A stretch of 64,000 bases of DNA from NCBI GenBank assembly GCA_963598415.1, contig CAVBUH010000041.1:1-64000 (forward strand). Reading direction: 5' to 3'. The notes beneath the pieces are model-generated. The model worked only from the letters and a program-made list of their open reading frames with translations. It made no database searches and was not told the origin of the DNA. A program made the translations under genes and the position numbers. Source of the DNA: Colimorpha_A sp900556615. GTDB taxonomy: Bacteria > Bacillota > Clostridia > Oscillospirales > CAG-272. Shown one piece after another: positions 26,187-35,260 of the stretch (the stretch's first letter is position 1; every line of letters begins with the position of its first letter).

Positions 26187-27719
26187 ATGGTTATGGGAGA
26201 AAAGAAAATATCTCTTAATAAGATTCTTGTTGGGGTTACTCCCGTCTTGGTTGTATTTGTATTGATAACGATGCATATGTTTTGCAGCGGGGGCTCTCCT
26301 CTCGGAACAGATTCGGATTCAGGGACGGCTGAAGCAATTGCTGCCTTTGAGAAAACGGTTACTCATGATGTAAGCGTTCTTCTCGGCGCTTCTCTTTGTG
26401 TTGACGATTTTGTAGGAGCGAATAAACCTGTCGGTGTAAAAGTCTCCTTTGAGGAAACTCCGGTTACAGACAGTGTTGGAAAATATACGGTTACGCTTGT
26501 ATTAACTTATGACAAAAGCAGTGAAAAAAGGACAGCAGAGCTTACGGTGAGTGAATGTAAACCCGTCGTTAAGGTATCGATAGGCAGCAGTGATGAGATA
26601 ACTGTATGGGATTATCTGACCGATACCGGTCTTGACGCCGCGTTTGAAAATTTTGAGCCCAATACTATTGACAGGACTGTGATCGGTAGCTATGAGGGAA
26701 AAATCAGAGTAAACGGTATTTTGCATAAGGTTATATTTGAGGTTGCCGATCTTGAACCGCCCTCAGCTGAGCCGGTAGATGGGATATCGGTATATATGAA
26801 TCATACCCTTGATCCCGCTTTACTGGTTCGGAATATATCCGATTACAGCGAGGTTACCGTTACATATGCGGAGAATCCGGATTTTACGCGCGAGGGCGAT
26901 GTTTCGGTTTCGGTTCTTCTTACCGATGAGTATGGGAATCAATCAATAGTAGAGACTGCTGTGAGCGTTATTAAAGATACCGAACCTCCTGTTTTTTCGG
27001 GCATAAGGGATAAAACGATAACGGTGGGCGATACCGTATCCTATAAAAACGGCGTGTCCGTCACTGATAATAGCGGTGAAGAAATTACCTTTACGGTGGA
27101 TAGTTCTGCGGCGAACAGAAATAAGGAAGGTAAATATAAAATCATATACACTGCCAAAGATTCTTCGGGAAACGTTGCAACGACAACAATGACGCTCACG
27201 GTGGTCAAGGTATCGATAGAGAAAGTGAATGCAAGATTGGAGAAAATTGTCTCGAAAATAATAAATGACTCTATGACTCTCGATGAAAAGATTCATGCGG
27301 TCTGGAATTATACCAGAAAGGCGATCACTTATACCGGAAAGTCAACTAAAACTGATGTGTATACGGCGGCTTATGAAGGAATGAATACCGGCGGCGGAGA
27401 CTGTTATACATATTATGCATTGAATTCTCTTCTCTTTGATTATTTGAACATTGAAAATGCTGAAGTCCGCCGTATTGACGGAAATTCAAGGCACTGGTGG
27501 AGCTTGGTCCTCTTTGAAGACGGAATGTGGTATTTTGTTGATTCCTGTCCGCTTCCGAATTCAATCGCGAAGTATGCGGGTAAGACAGGTAAAATGACGA
27601 AGAGTGATATCGAATATTATACTCAGGTAGAAAATAGTGCTACCGGAAATGCCGGTATATATGTCGGTTATTACGTTTATGATGAAACTCTTGATTCACA
27701 ATATGATATTGCTCCGTAA
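26187..27719 (+). CDS. Membrane-anchored transglutaminase-like protein with Ig-like domains
   Basis: A 510-residue surface protein. After a short basic N-terminus there is one hydrophobic segment (about 13-35, ILVGVTPVLVVFVLITMHMF). Ig-like repeats follow, the last resembling DUF5011 (DTEPPVFSGIRDKTITVGD to about 340). The C-terminal transglutaminase-like domain has a catalytic triad: Cys406 in GGGDCYTYY, His436 in SRHWWSLV and Asp452 in YFVDSC. Such domains act as peptidases or crosslinkers on the wall. It has weak upstream signals and lies 150 bases before the Dlt-like operon, whose promoter is separate, so a shared envelope role is only suggested by position. Confidence 0.82.
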   Translation: MVMGEKKISLNKILVGVTPVLVVFVLITMHMFCSGGSPLGTDSDSGTAEAIAAFEKTVTHDVSVLLGASLCVDDFVGANKPVGVKVSFEETPVTDSVGKYTVTLVLTYDKSSEKRTAELTVSECKPVVKVSIGSSDEITVWDYLTDTGLDAAFENFEPNTIDRTVIGSYEGKIRVNGILHKVIFEVADLEPPSAEPVDGISVYMNHTLDPALLVRNISDYSEVTVTYAENPDFTREGDVSVSVLLTDEYGNQSIVETAVSVIKDTEPPVFSGIRDKTITVGDTVSYKNGVSVTDNSGEEITFTVDSSAANRNKEGKYKIIYTAKDSSGNVATTTMTLTVVKVSIEKVNARLEKIVSKIINDSMTLDEKIHAVWNYTRKAITYTGKSTKTDVYTAAYEGMNTGGGDCYTYYALNSLLFDYLNIENAEVRRIDGNSRHWWSLVLFEDGMWYFVDSCPLPNSIAKYAGKTGKMTKSDIEYYTQVENSATGNAGIYVGYYVYDETLDSQYDIAP

Positions 27720-27775
27720 ATGATAATGATAGGCAAAGCTGTTTACCGCCGTTTCTTTTTCGGTGAATTTTGCTT

Positions 27776-27804
27776 TTGACAGAGTTTTGAATAACGGATA
27801 TATT
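27776..27804 (+). promoter_or_regulatory. Promoter of the Dlt-like operon
   Basis: TTGACA (27776-27781) and TATATT (27799-27804) are 17 bases apart. The first gene's ATG is about 60 bases downstream of the expected start. Confidence 0.75.
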
Positions 27805-27869
27805 CTTTGTAACCCGAATTCTTTACGGTACTCCGGAATATAATATGCCGGCTGAAAGGATTTTTTGCG

Positions 27870-29381
27870 ATGACCAATGTTCTTGAATATCTTGAAAAAA
27901 CGGTAAATGAGACACCAGATAAAATATGTTATTGTGATGATAAAAGCGAAATGTCTTTTCGCCGGGTTTGGACGGAAGCGCGCGGAATAGGCACTTATCT
28001 TGCTCATCTCGGCATATACAAAAAACCGGTGGCGGTATTTATGAAAAAGAGCCCGTGCGAGGTTACCGCATTTCTCGGAGTTGTGTATGCTGGCTGTTAC
28101 TATATACCGATGGATGTCGAAATGCCTCTTTTTCGTATAGAACTGATTTTTAAGCTTCTCGGAGACTGTCTTATCATATGCGATGAAGCGTCCTTTCCCA
28201 CGCTTGAAAAAATAGGTCGAAAAACTTCTTGTATTTTATATGAAACTGCCGCGGATACCGAATCCGACGATCGTTTACTTGCCGGTATCAGAGAACGGCA
28301 GATTGATACCGACGCCGTATATGTTCTTTTTACCTCCGGTTCTACCGGAATACCCAAAGGGGTTATTGCTTGTCATCGCTCCCTTATAGATTATATTGAC
28401 AGGCTTGGCGAAATTCTAAGAGTTGATAAAAACACGGTTTTCGGAAATCAGACACCTCTCTATACCGATGCATGTCTTAAGGATTTGTATCCTACGCTCA
28501 AATACGGAGCCACGACGGTTTTTATCCCTAAGTCACTTTTTTCTTTTCCTGTCAGATTGCTTTCTTTTATGAACGAAAAAAAGGTGAATACGATATGCTG
28601 GGTTGCTTCCGCTCTTTCGATTGTCTCGTCTCTGGGAACATTTGAATCGATTATGCCGAAGTATTTACATACGATTGCCTCGGGATCAGAGATATTTCCG
28701 GTCAGACAATATCGGATTTGGAAGAACGCACTTCCTGGTGCCCGCTTTATCAATCTTTATGGACCGACCGAATGTACCGGATGTTCATGCTATTATGAAA
28801 TTGAGCGAGATTTTGAGCCGGATGAGGTTATTCCGATTGGAAAACATTTTCAAAATACCGATGTCTTTCTCTTGTCTGAGAATGATAAGCCGACGCCGCG
28901 CGGAGCGTTAGGCGAAATTTGTATAAGAGGAACGGGAGTAGCCCTCGGTTATTATAAAAACCCTGAAAAAACCGCCGAGGTGTTCGTTCAGAATCCGCTC
29001 AATGACTGTTATCCGGAACTGATTTATCGTACCGGCGATCTTGGACGTTTTAATGACAGGGACGAGCTTGTTTATGTTTCAAGAAAAGATTTCCAGATTA
29101 AGCATATGGGATACCGAATCGAACTCGGGGAAATAGAGACCGTATGCGGAGCTTTCGACGGAATTTCTCTTTGCTGTGCCTTGTATAATAAAGAGAATAA
29201 GAGGATACTTCTGTATTATACAGGAAGTGTTGATAAAAAAGAAGTATTAAACTATTTAAAATTAAAGCTTCCGAGATATATGCTGCCGTCTGAGCTTATT
29301 CACTTGTCGGAGATGCCCTTTACGCTGAACGGAAAAATCGACAGGAAAAGTCTTGCAGAGCAGAGCCAGACAACTGTATGA
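27870..29381 (+). CDS. Amino-acid adenylating enzyme, DltA-like
   Basis: ANL-family enzyme that activates an amino acid with ATP and loads it on a carrier protein. Core motifs are present: YVLFTSGSTGIPKG (P-loop-like), NLYGPTECTGCS, YRTGDLGRF, and the C-terminal lysine in LNGKIDRKSL. At 503 residues it has the size of free-standing DltA-type ligases. The next genes encode a small carrier protein and an MBOAT, the same order as dltA-dltC/dltB sets, so D-alanylation of a surface polymer is the best guess. I cannot read the amino-acid specificity. ATG 27870 follows GAAAGGA. Confidence 0.85.
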   Translation: MTNVLEYLEKTVNETPDKICYCDDKSEMSFRRVWTEARGIGTYLAHLGIYKKPVAVFMKKSPCEVTAFLGVVYAGCYYIPMDVEMPLFRIELIFKLLGDCLIICDEASFPTLEKIGRKTSCILYETAADTESDDRLLAGIRERQIDTDAVYVLFTSGSTGIPKGVIACHRSLIDYIDRLGEILRVDKNTVFGNQTPLYTDACLKDLYPTLKYGATTVFIPKSLFSFPVRLLSFMNEKKVNTICWVASALSIVSSLGTFESIMPKYLHTIASGSEIFPVRQYRIWKNALPGARFINLYGPTECTGCSCYYEIERDFEPDEVIPIGKHFQNTDVFLLSENDKPTPRGALGEICIRGTGVALGYYKNPEKTAEVFVQNPLNDCYPELIYRTGDLGRFNDRDELVYVSRKDFQIKHMGYRIELGEIETVCGAFDGISLCCALYNKENKRILLYYTGSVDKKEVLNYLKLKLPRYMLPSELIHLSEMPFTLNGKIDRKSLAEQSQTTV

Positions 29382-29449
29382 CGACAAAACTCATTTGATA
29401 TCAAAAGCTTAGAAAAAATTTTCTTATTATGATAGGAGCTTGACCTGAA

Positions 29450-29677
29450 ATGGATAAAATAATTGAGCTTTTAAATGATCTTCATCCGGATGTGAATTAT
29501 GAAAGCTGCGAAACCCTTATTGACGACGGAATACTTGATTCGATGGATATTGTATCTCTTATTACCGAGATATACAATGAATTTGACGTAAGGATTCCGG
29601 CGGATAAGATTGTACCGGAAAATTTTAATTCCGCGGCAGCGCTGTGGGAGCTTGTAAGCGAGCTTATTGACGAATGA
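29450..29677 (+). CDS. Acyl/aminoacyl carrier protein, DltC-like
   Basis: A 75-residue four-helix carrier with the phosphopantetheine attachment serine Ser31 in DDGILDSMDIV. The predicted protein is acidic, as carriers are. It lies 68 bases after the adenylating enzyme, which should load it, and overlaps the MBOAT start by four bases (ATGA). The spacer has a good Shine-Dalgarno, so it is translated independently. Confidence 0.88.
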   Translation: MDKIIELLNDLHPDVNYESCETLIDDGILDSMDIVSLITEIYNEFDVRIPADKIVPENFNSAAALWELVSELIDE

Positions 29678-31266
29678 GCTTTACATCTTTTTCCTTTGCG
29701 ATATTTTTCCTTGCTGTAACGGCATTGTATTATACGCTGGCAAAAAAGAAGCAGTGGCAGCTTTTATTGCTCGCGAGCTATTTCTTCTATGCCTGCGCCG
29801 ATGTGAGATATTTGATTTTTATTGTTATTACCACTGTTTCGGCATATTTGGTTACAACGAGGTTTACCGCTCTCAGAGAAAAGCAGTCTGCGTATCTGAA
29901 GGAGAATCCCGATCTTTCAAAAGAGGAAAAAAAGAAATATAAGGAGAGAATGAAATCAAAAAGCGGCAAATGGCTACTTTTTGCCGTTCTTTTGAATTTC
30001 GGGATACTCTTTGCCTTTAAGTATCTGAATTTTTTTATTGACAACATCAATGCAGTAATCGGTATATTCTCGAGGACTGCGTCTATAGCGACTGTAAAGC
30101 TGATACTTCCGCTCGGAATTTCCTTTTACATATTTCAGACAATCGGATATGTTGCCGATGTTTATTTCGGGAAGTATGAGGCGGAAAAAAATCCTTTTAA
30201 GCTTGCCCTTTTTGTCTCCTTCTTTCCTCAACTTCTTCAGGGGCCGATTGGCAGATATAATCTTATGGCGCCTTCGCTTTTTGCCGCACATGATTTTGAC
30301 TTCAGAAATTTTAGCTTCGGTATAGAGCGTATGCTTTGGGGTTATTTTAAGAAAATTGTTATTGCGGACAGGCTTATTACGGCAGTCGGAACCATTACCG
30401 CTTCTCCCGCGGATTATCCAGGAGTTATGGTGATTTGCGGCATGCTTTTCTACGCCGTGCAGCTCTATTGTGATTTTACCGGCGGTATTGATATAACAAT
30501 CGGGGTTGCTGAGGTTCTCGGAGTGAAACTCAGCGAGAATTTTAAACGTCCCTTTTTCTCCAAAAATGTTGCCGAATATTGGCGCAGATGGCATATCACG
30601 CTTGGAACATGGTTTAAGGATTATACTTTCTATCCTCTCTCTACAAGCAAGACAATGATGAAGCTGACAAAGCTCACGAAGGAGAAATTCGGGAACGGAG
30701 CGGCCAAGCGGGTTCCGGTGTACTTGTCTACTGTCATTCTCTGGTTTGCTACCGGTGCGTGGCATGGGGCAAAATGGAATTTTATTGTATGGGGACTTGG
30801 AAATTGTTTTGTTATTCTGGTTTCACAGGAGTTGACACCGTTATACCGAAAATTCAGTGAAAAATATCCGCGTTTGCATAGCTCGCGCTTTTGGAACGGT
30901 GTTCAGGTTATCAGAACCAATGTTATTATGTGTCTGCTTCGCACATTTGACTGCTATTCTACGGTGGGGGCTTCTTTAGGTGCGATTGGAACTGTTTTTT
31001 ATAAATGTAATTTTGCAAGTTTAACTGATGGAACGCTCTTGAAGATTGGAATGCAGCTGTCGGATTATATTGTTGTGGTAGTAGGCGTTCTTATTTTGTT
31101 TGCCGTCAGTATGATAGGAAGAAGCGGTTCTGTTCGCGAAAAGGTGGTAAAACTTCCTCCGGGTGTGCAAATTATACTTTATGTATCGCTGTTCTTTTCT
31201 ATCATTGTGTTTGGCGCGTATGGAGTCGGTTACGATTCGGGACAGTTCATTTATACGCAATTCTAA
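29674..31266 (+). CDS. MBOAT O-acyltransferase, DltB/AlgI-like
   Basis: Multi-pass membrane acyltransferase of 530 residues. The MBOAT signature includes WRRWHITLGTWFKDY and the catalytic histidine in TGAWHGAKWNFIVWG. It should move an acyl or aminoacyl group from the carrier protein across the membrane. Start ATG 29674 overlaps the carrier stop. A basic, Lys-rich cytoplasmic loop (about residues 75-100) follows the first helices. The SGNH partner follows by 12 bases. Acceptor polymer is unknown. Confidence 0.9.
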   Translation: MSFTSFSFAIFFLAVTALYYTLAKKKQWQLLLLASYFFYACADVRYLIFIVITTVSAYLVTTRFTALREKQSAYLKENPDLSKEEKKKYKERMKSKSGKWLLFAVLLNFGILFAFKYLNFFIDNINAVIGIFSRTASIATVKLILPLGISFYIFQTIGYVADVYFGKYEAEKNPFKLALFVSFFPQLLQGPIGRYNLMAPSLFAAHDFDFRNFSFGIERMLWGYFKKIVIADRLITAVGTITASPADYPGVMVICGMLFYAVQLYCDFTGGIDITIGVAEVLGVKLSENFKRPFFSKNVAEYWRRWHITLGTWFKDYTFYPLSTSKTMMKLTKLTKEKFGNGAAKRVPVYLSTVILWFATGAWHGAKWNFIVWGLGNCFVILVSQELTPLYRKFSEKYPRLHSSRFWNGVQVIRTNVIMCLLRTFDCYSTVGASLGAIGTVFYKCNFASLTDGTLLKIGMQLSDYIVVVVGVLILFAVSMIGRSGSVREKVVKLPPGVQIILYVSLFFSIIVFGAYGVGYDSGQFIYTQF

Positions 31267-31278
31267 GGCGGTGTCAGA

Positions 31279-32343
31279 ATGAAAAAAATTATTATAACCG
31301 TAATATCAGTCGCCGCAGTGATTATGATTTTCGCCGGTTTGCAGTCACTTCTTATGCCGAAATATATAACCGAAGCACAAGAGGGAAACCTGGTTGCAGA
31401 ATATTATAATTCCGACAAAAATCATGATGTGGTGTTCATTGGTGACTGCGAGGTTTATGAGAATATAGATCCGGTAGTTCTCTGGGAAGAGTACGGCATA
31501 TCTTCCTATGTGCGGGGATCACCGCAGCAGCTTATCTGGATGTCATATTATCTCATGGAAGAAACACTTAAGTATGAAAAGCCGGATGTTTTTGTGTTCA
31601 ATGTCCTTTCCATGAAGTATGGAGAACCACAGAGCGAAGCATATAATCGTCTTGCTCACGACGGTATGAGGCTTTCGGCAAGTAAACTGAAATCCGTCAG
31701 AGCGTCAATGACCGACGGGGAAGATTTTGTTTCATACCTTTTCCCATTACTTCGTTTTCATTCCCGCTGGTCGGAGCTTGACAGAAACGATTTTAAATAT
31801 TGGTTCAAAACCTCTCCTCAAATTTCATGCGCCGGTTATCTTATGCGCGTCGATACGAAGGGAACCGATTTCTTTCCGCCCGGAAAGGAGCTTGACGATT
31901 ACACATTTTCCGATACCTGTTATGAGTATCTTGAAAAAATGACGAATCTTTGCCGGGAAAACGATATAGAGCTTGTTTTGATGAAAGCGCCGTCTGTCAG
32001 TCCTTATTGGTATGATCAGTGGGAGGAACAAATTGTCTCATATGCCGAGAAAAATGGTCTTTTGTATTATAATTTCTTGAACATGTCGGAACAAACAGGT
32101 ATAGATTATATGACCGATACCTATGATGGAGGGCTTCATTTAAATCTGTCCGGAGCTGAAAAGCTGTCGAAGCTGCTCGGCTTGCTTCTGAAAGAAAATA
32201 CAGAGCTTCCCGACCATCGCGGAGATCCGGAATATGAGGCGTCATGGCGTGAGATTATTGAATTTCATGATAAAGTTGAGGTGTATCAGAAGCGGGAGCT
32301 TGCAGAAAAAGGATATATCTCGGGGTTTACTTTTTTTGAATGA
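31279..32343 (+). CDS. DltD-like/SGNH partner protein with Cys at the nucleophile position
   Basis: One N-terminal membrane helix (about 3-27) and an extracytoplasmic SGNH-like domain. Block I reads VVFIGDCEVYENID, so Cys57 stands where the classic GDS serine would be. The C-terminal block is TYDGGLHLNLSG (Asp283, His287). The middle carries conserved aromatic and charged stretches (RGSPQQLIW, LFPLLRFHSRWSEL). In MBOAT systems this type of protein completes acyl transfer outside the membrane. The family is recognisable from memory as common in Clostridia; the Cys appears to be a family feature but was not checked. Confidence 0.8.
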   Translation: MKKIIITVISVAAVIMIFAGLQSLLMPKYITEAQEGNLVAEYYNSDKNHDVVFIGDCEVYENIDPVVLWEEYGISSYVRGSPQQLIWMSYYLMEETLKYEKPDVFVFNVLSMKYGEPQSEAYNRLAHDGMRLSASKLKSVRASMTDGEDFVSYLFPLLRFHSRWSELDRNDFKYWFKTSPQISCAGYLMRVDTKGTDFFPPGKELDDYTFSDTCYEYLEKMTNLCRENDIELVLMKAPSVSPYWYDQWEEQIVSYAEKNGLLYYNFLNMSEQTGIDYMTDTYDGGLHLNLSGAEKLSKLLGLLLKENTELPDHRGDPEYEASWREIIEFHDKVEVYQKRELAEKGYISGFTFFE

Positions 32344-32367
32344 TGATATGATGAAAGGAATCAAGTT

Positions 32368-32922
32368 ATGAAAAAATTGTATTTATTATTGACGGCTGCA
32401 GCGGCATTGTTTCTGCTTTGGGGATGTAAAAACGGTTCGGAAACTCAGACTCAGAGCGGAACAGGCAATTCCTCTTCGTTAAGTGACAGTGAGAGTGCTT
32501 CCGATACTGCTGCAACGGAAGAAGGATTTCTCTTTATTTATAATGAGAAGAAAGTTTATTGCAATCAGAGCGCAGAGGAAGCGCTCTCTGCATTGGGGGA
32601 ATACGACAATAAATTTGAGTCTCCCTCCTGTGCTTTCAACGGGGTGGAGGTTACTTATTATTATTCTGCTATTCAGCTTACCACGTATACCGACGGAGAG
32701 GCACCCGAAAGAGTATTGTCAATCTATCTTCAGGATGATTCGGTAACTACCGCAGAAGGTATAACGATCGGAGACAGTGCAGATAAGGTGAAAGCGGCAT
32801 ACGGAGAACCTACCGAGAGCGGCGAGAACAGTATGGTGTTTTTCAAGGAGGGAACCAAGCTTACTTTTATATTGAATGAGGACGGTGTTTCGTCGATCAT
32901 GTATTCCCTTGCTGACGATTAA
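32368..32922 (+). CDS. Lipoprotein of unknown function at the end of the Dlt-like operon
   Basis: Signal peptide MKKLYLLLTAAAALFLLWGC with lipobox LWGC, then a Ser/Thr/Asp-rich linker. The mature domain (about 55-184) has an LTIGDS-like ITIGDSADKVKAAYGEPT segment, similar to the small two-layer folds of BamE/BLIP-type proteins. It begins 25 bases after the SGNH gene with AAAGGA upstream, so it is probably cotranscribed. No enzymatic motif is visible; a role in sensing or holding the acylation machinery is speculative. Confidence 0.75.
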   Translation: MKKLYLLLTAAAALFLLWGCKNGSETQTQSGTGNSSSLSDSESASDTAATEEGFLFIYNEKKVYCNQSAEEALSALGEYDNKFESPSCAFNGVEVTYYYSAIQLTTYTDGEAPERVLSIYLQDDSVTTAEGITIGDSADKVKAAYGEPTESGENSMVFFKEGTKLTFILNEDGVSSIMYSLADD

Positions 32923-33003
32923 GGAATCACCGAATAAAACGTCAACGGATCTTTCCGGCAGATTGATTGCCCGATTGCCCGGCATCGTTAAAAAAGCTTG
33001 ACT
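32919..33003 (+). repeat. Repeat arm preceding copy C
   Basis: AAGGAATCACCGAATAAA, then CGTCAACGGAT, and ATTGCCCGGCATCGTTAAAAA are shared with 56638-56695 in front of copy E in the same orientation. A third, diverged copy is at 38395-38460. So either the TIR repeat has a longer form or two repeats sit next to each other. Confidence 0.7.
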
Positions 33004-33004
33004 A

Positions 33005-33188
33005 TTAAGGCAATGCTGCCGGATTCTTGCAGTACAGATGTGCAGTCGTATTTTTCGTCAGACGATATCAATTGAGGAGGCATGTAAGAGCGACTTCTCT
33101 GCTGACAAAATTTGTGAAGTATGACGGAAAAGGGATAAGCAGATATGCTGTCAAGGCGCAAGCCGTGAGACCAGCGGTGTTGCCTTAA
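33005..33188 (+). repeat. TIR-bounded intergenic repeat, copy C (most complete)
   Basis: Left end TTAAGGCAATGCTGCCGG and right end CCAGCGGTGTTGCCTTAA are imperfect inverted repeats. The core reads CAGTCGTATTTTTCGTCA, GATATCAATTGAGGAGGC, GCTGACAAAATTTGTGAAG and TATGACGG. It lies between the lipoprotein gene and the AraC gene; no coding frame is supported here. Confidence 0.85.
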
Positions 33189-33327
33189 CCATATTCCTGC
33201 ATTTTTACCTTGCCGCTCATAAAATTATCTCGGGAATCTGCATGGCCGATTGATTCAGCGATTTCATAAGAAATAAATGATAAGAAGATTTTTGGGGGCT
33301 TTGGCGTAATGTCGAAGTCTCCTTTTA

Positions 33328-34170
33328 TCATTGTCGGTTATATGACGTACATCTCGTCTCGGTTGGCGTATGTCCGAAAAATTTTTTGTAAGCCTTTGAG
33401 AAATACCCTGCGTCCGAAAAACCGCATTCAAAAGCTATATTTTTTATCGGGATACCGCTTTCCAAGAGAAGCTTATCGGCATGACTAAGCCGAATTTCTG
33501 TGAGGAACTCTGAAATGGAAATACTGTATTTTTTTTCAAAGCTGTTTATCAAATGAGTTCTGCTGCACAAAAATTTTCCGCAAAGCATTTTGAGCGTGAT
33601 TTTTTCCCTGTAATGCTCGGAAATATAGCTGTATACCGATTCTGCAAGATCACGGTTTTTTACATTTATAATGTTGGAGAGCGTTATATATCCGGCAAAA
33701 ACCGACATAATGTTCGCATATGTTCTCATCATTTCTTCACTGACCTTTGAAATTTTTTTCGCAGCAGAAAGGGCGGAGGTATCCGAATGGATAGCCTTGT
33801 CGGTTAAATATTTATCAGCTTTTCCTACAGCTTCCTTTAAATCCTCTTCGGTATTTCCCAAAACCTGTCCCATCATCAGATAGCCAACGGGAATTTCATA
33901 TCGATAAAGCGGACATACGGCTTCATACAGACCAAAGGGACATTTGTATATAATAAGTCCGTGAGCATTATCGGAACGGTGAAAAGCATTTTGATCGCTT
34001 TGCTTACATATTTTCTCTGCTTCTTGAGAGTAATGGAGACAACGGCAGAATTCCAGCGGATTTTCAGGAAATGAAGCGATTTCTTTAAAGTCTCGGTCGT
34101 GAATAGAAATTCTGAAGCCCGTAGCATGATGCAGTTCACGCAGTAAGGCAGCAATATCCGGTTGTTTCAT
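33328..34170 (-). CDS. AraC-family regulator with PocR ligand-binding domain
   Basis: Residues 1-150 are a PocR-type sensory domain (TGFRISIHDRDFKEIASFP, FCRCLHYSQEAEKICKQSD, YKCPFGLYEAVCPL), whose cysteines and loop shape recall small-ligand sensing. Two C-terminal AraC helix-turn-helix units follow (about 190-280), ending FGHTPTE-type. ATG 34170 follows GGAG; the ATG at 34191 has none. It is divergent from the sugar nucleotidyltransferase/kinase pair, which it may control. Its own promoter is at 34217-34244. Confidence 0.88.
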   Translation of the reverse strand: MKQPDIAALLRELHHATGFRISIHDRDFKEIASFPENPLEFCRCLHYSQEAEKICKQSDQNAFHRSDNAHGLIIYKCPFGLYEAVCPLYRYEIPVGYLMMGQVLGNTEEDLKEAVGKADKYLTDKAIHSDTSALSAAKKISKVSEEMMRTYANIMSVFAGYITLSNIINVKNRDLAESVYSYISEHYREKITLKMLCGKFLCSRTHLINSFEKKYSISISEFLTEIRLSHADKLLLESGIPIKNIAFECGFSDAGYFSKAYKKFFGHTPTETRCTSYNRQ

Positions 34171-34216
34171 AATATATCTCCGGTTGAACAATAATTTGTG
34201 TACTATTTTACTATAT

Positions 34217-34244
34217 ATTATACTTTTTTTTATTGAAAAGTCAA
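34217..34244 (-). promoter_or_regulatory. Promoter of the AraC/PocR gene
   Basis: On the minus strand TTGACT (34244-34239) and TATAAT (34222-34217) are 16 bases apart. The region is the shared control space with the divergent nucleotidyltransferase gene. Confidence 0.7.
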
Positions 34245-34435
34245 GAACGGCGGTGTATAATGATTAGTGTAAAATTTTCAACATAATAGGATAGCTGCAG
34301 AGTTATTTGTTTCTACGACCGTTATTTTTGTTATTCAACAATCGAAAAGAGATACTCGATTATGATGATTTTATCCTCAGAGGGGAAATAAGGGTTGTTT
34401 TAACGTTCGGAGCGGCGGGAAAGGATGGTTTTAAA

Positions 34436-35260
34436 ATGGCAACAGCAACACTTGTGGTAATGGCAGCGGGTATGGGAAGTCGATTCGGAGGCTTGAAGCA
34501 GCTTGAGCCTGTCGGAGCGGATGGTGAGATGCTTCTTGACTATTCGGTATATGATGCAATACGTGCCGGATTTGACAAGGTGGTTTTTGTAATTAAAAAG
34601 AGTATCGAAAAGGATTTTAAAGAGCTTGCAGGAGACAGAATTGCGGGCAATACGGAGGTAGAATATGTTTTCCAGGAGCCCCCGTCTCATCGCCCAAAAC
34701 CGTACGGAACGGGAGAGGCGATTTTATGTGCGGAGAAGTCTGTCAGCACTCCATTTGCCGTAATAAATTCAGATGATTTTTATGGTGCCGATGCTTTCAG
34801 AAAGATTCGAGCCGGTCTTAACAATACTTCCGATTACTGTATGGTAGGCTATCGCCTTGAAAACACTCTTTCCGACAACGGTGCGGTTTCTCGCGGAGTA
34901 TGTGATATCAGGGAAGGCTGTCTTACCGATATAAATGAGCATACATCTCTTACTAAGGAGTCCGGACTTGATCCTGCAACAGTTGTTTCAATGAATATGT
35001 GGGGACTTCAGCCGGATATATTTCCGGAACTGAAAAGGCAGTTTGGAGAATTTCTCAAGACCGCGGATATTAGCAAGGATGAATTTCAGATACCGAAGGT
35101 TATTGACAAGGTGATAAAGAGCGGAACTCATAAGGTTAAGGTTTACAATACTTCGGAGGTTTGGTACGGGATGACTTATCGTGAAGATAAGCAAAAGGTG
35201 GTCGAGGCGATAAAAAGAATGACCGATAATGGTATTTATCCTGCGGAGCTTTGGAAATGA
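34436..35260 (+). CDS. Sugar-phosphate nucleotidyltransferase
   Basis: NTP-transferase fold: VVMAAGMGSRFGGLKQL is the nucleotide-binding signature, with later NSDDFYGADAF as the metal-binding DxD-like site. It should activate a sugar 1-phosphate with UTP or another NTP. ATG 34436 has AAGGA upstream; an in-frame extension to 34307 lacks a site and reads through promoter-like sequence. The stop overlaps the NahK-like kinase start by four bases (ATGA), so the two act in sequence: kinase makes the sugar 1-phosphate, this enzyme makes the nucleotide sugar. Confidence 0.88.
   Translation: MATATLVVMAAGMGSRFGGLKQLEPVGADGEMLLDYSVYDAIRAGFDKVVFVIKKSIEKDFKELAGDRIAGNTEVEYVFQEPPSHRPKPYGTGEAILCAEKSVSTPFAVINSDDFYGADAFRKIRAGLNNTSDYCMVGYRLENTLSDNGAVSRGVCDIREGCLTDINEHTSLTKESGLDPATVVSMNMWGLQPDIFPELKRQFGEFLKTADISKDEFQIPKVIDKVIKSGTHKVKVYNTSEVWYGMTYREDKQKVVEAIKRMTDNGIYPAELWK

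Noticed and set aside
29974..30765. Open frame of 263 codons on the minus strand inside the MBOAT gene
   Set aside because: Shadow frame rich in Lys/Arg without a family; the MBOAT frame carries conserved motifs.
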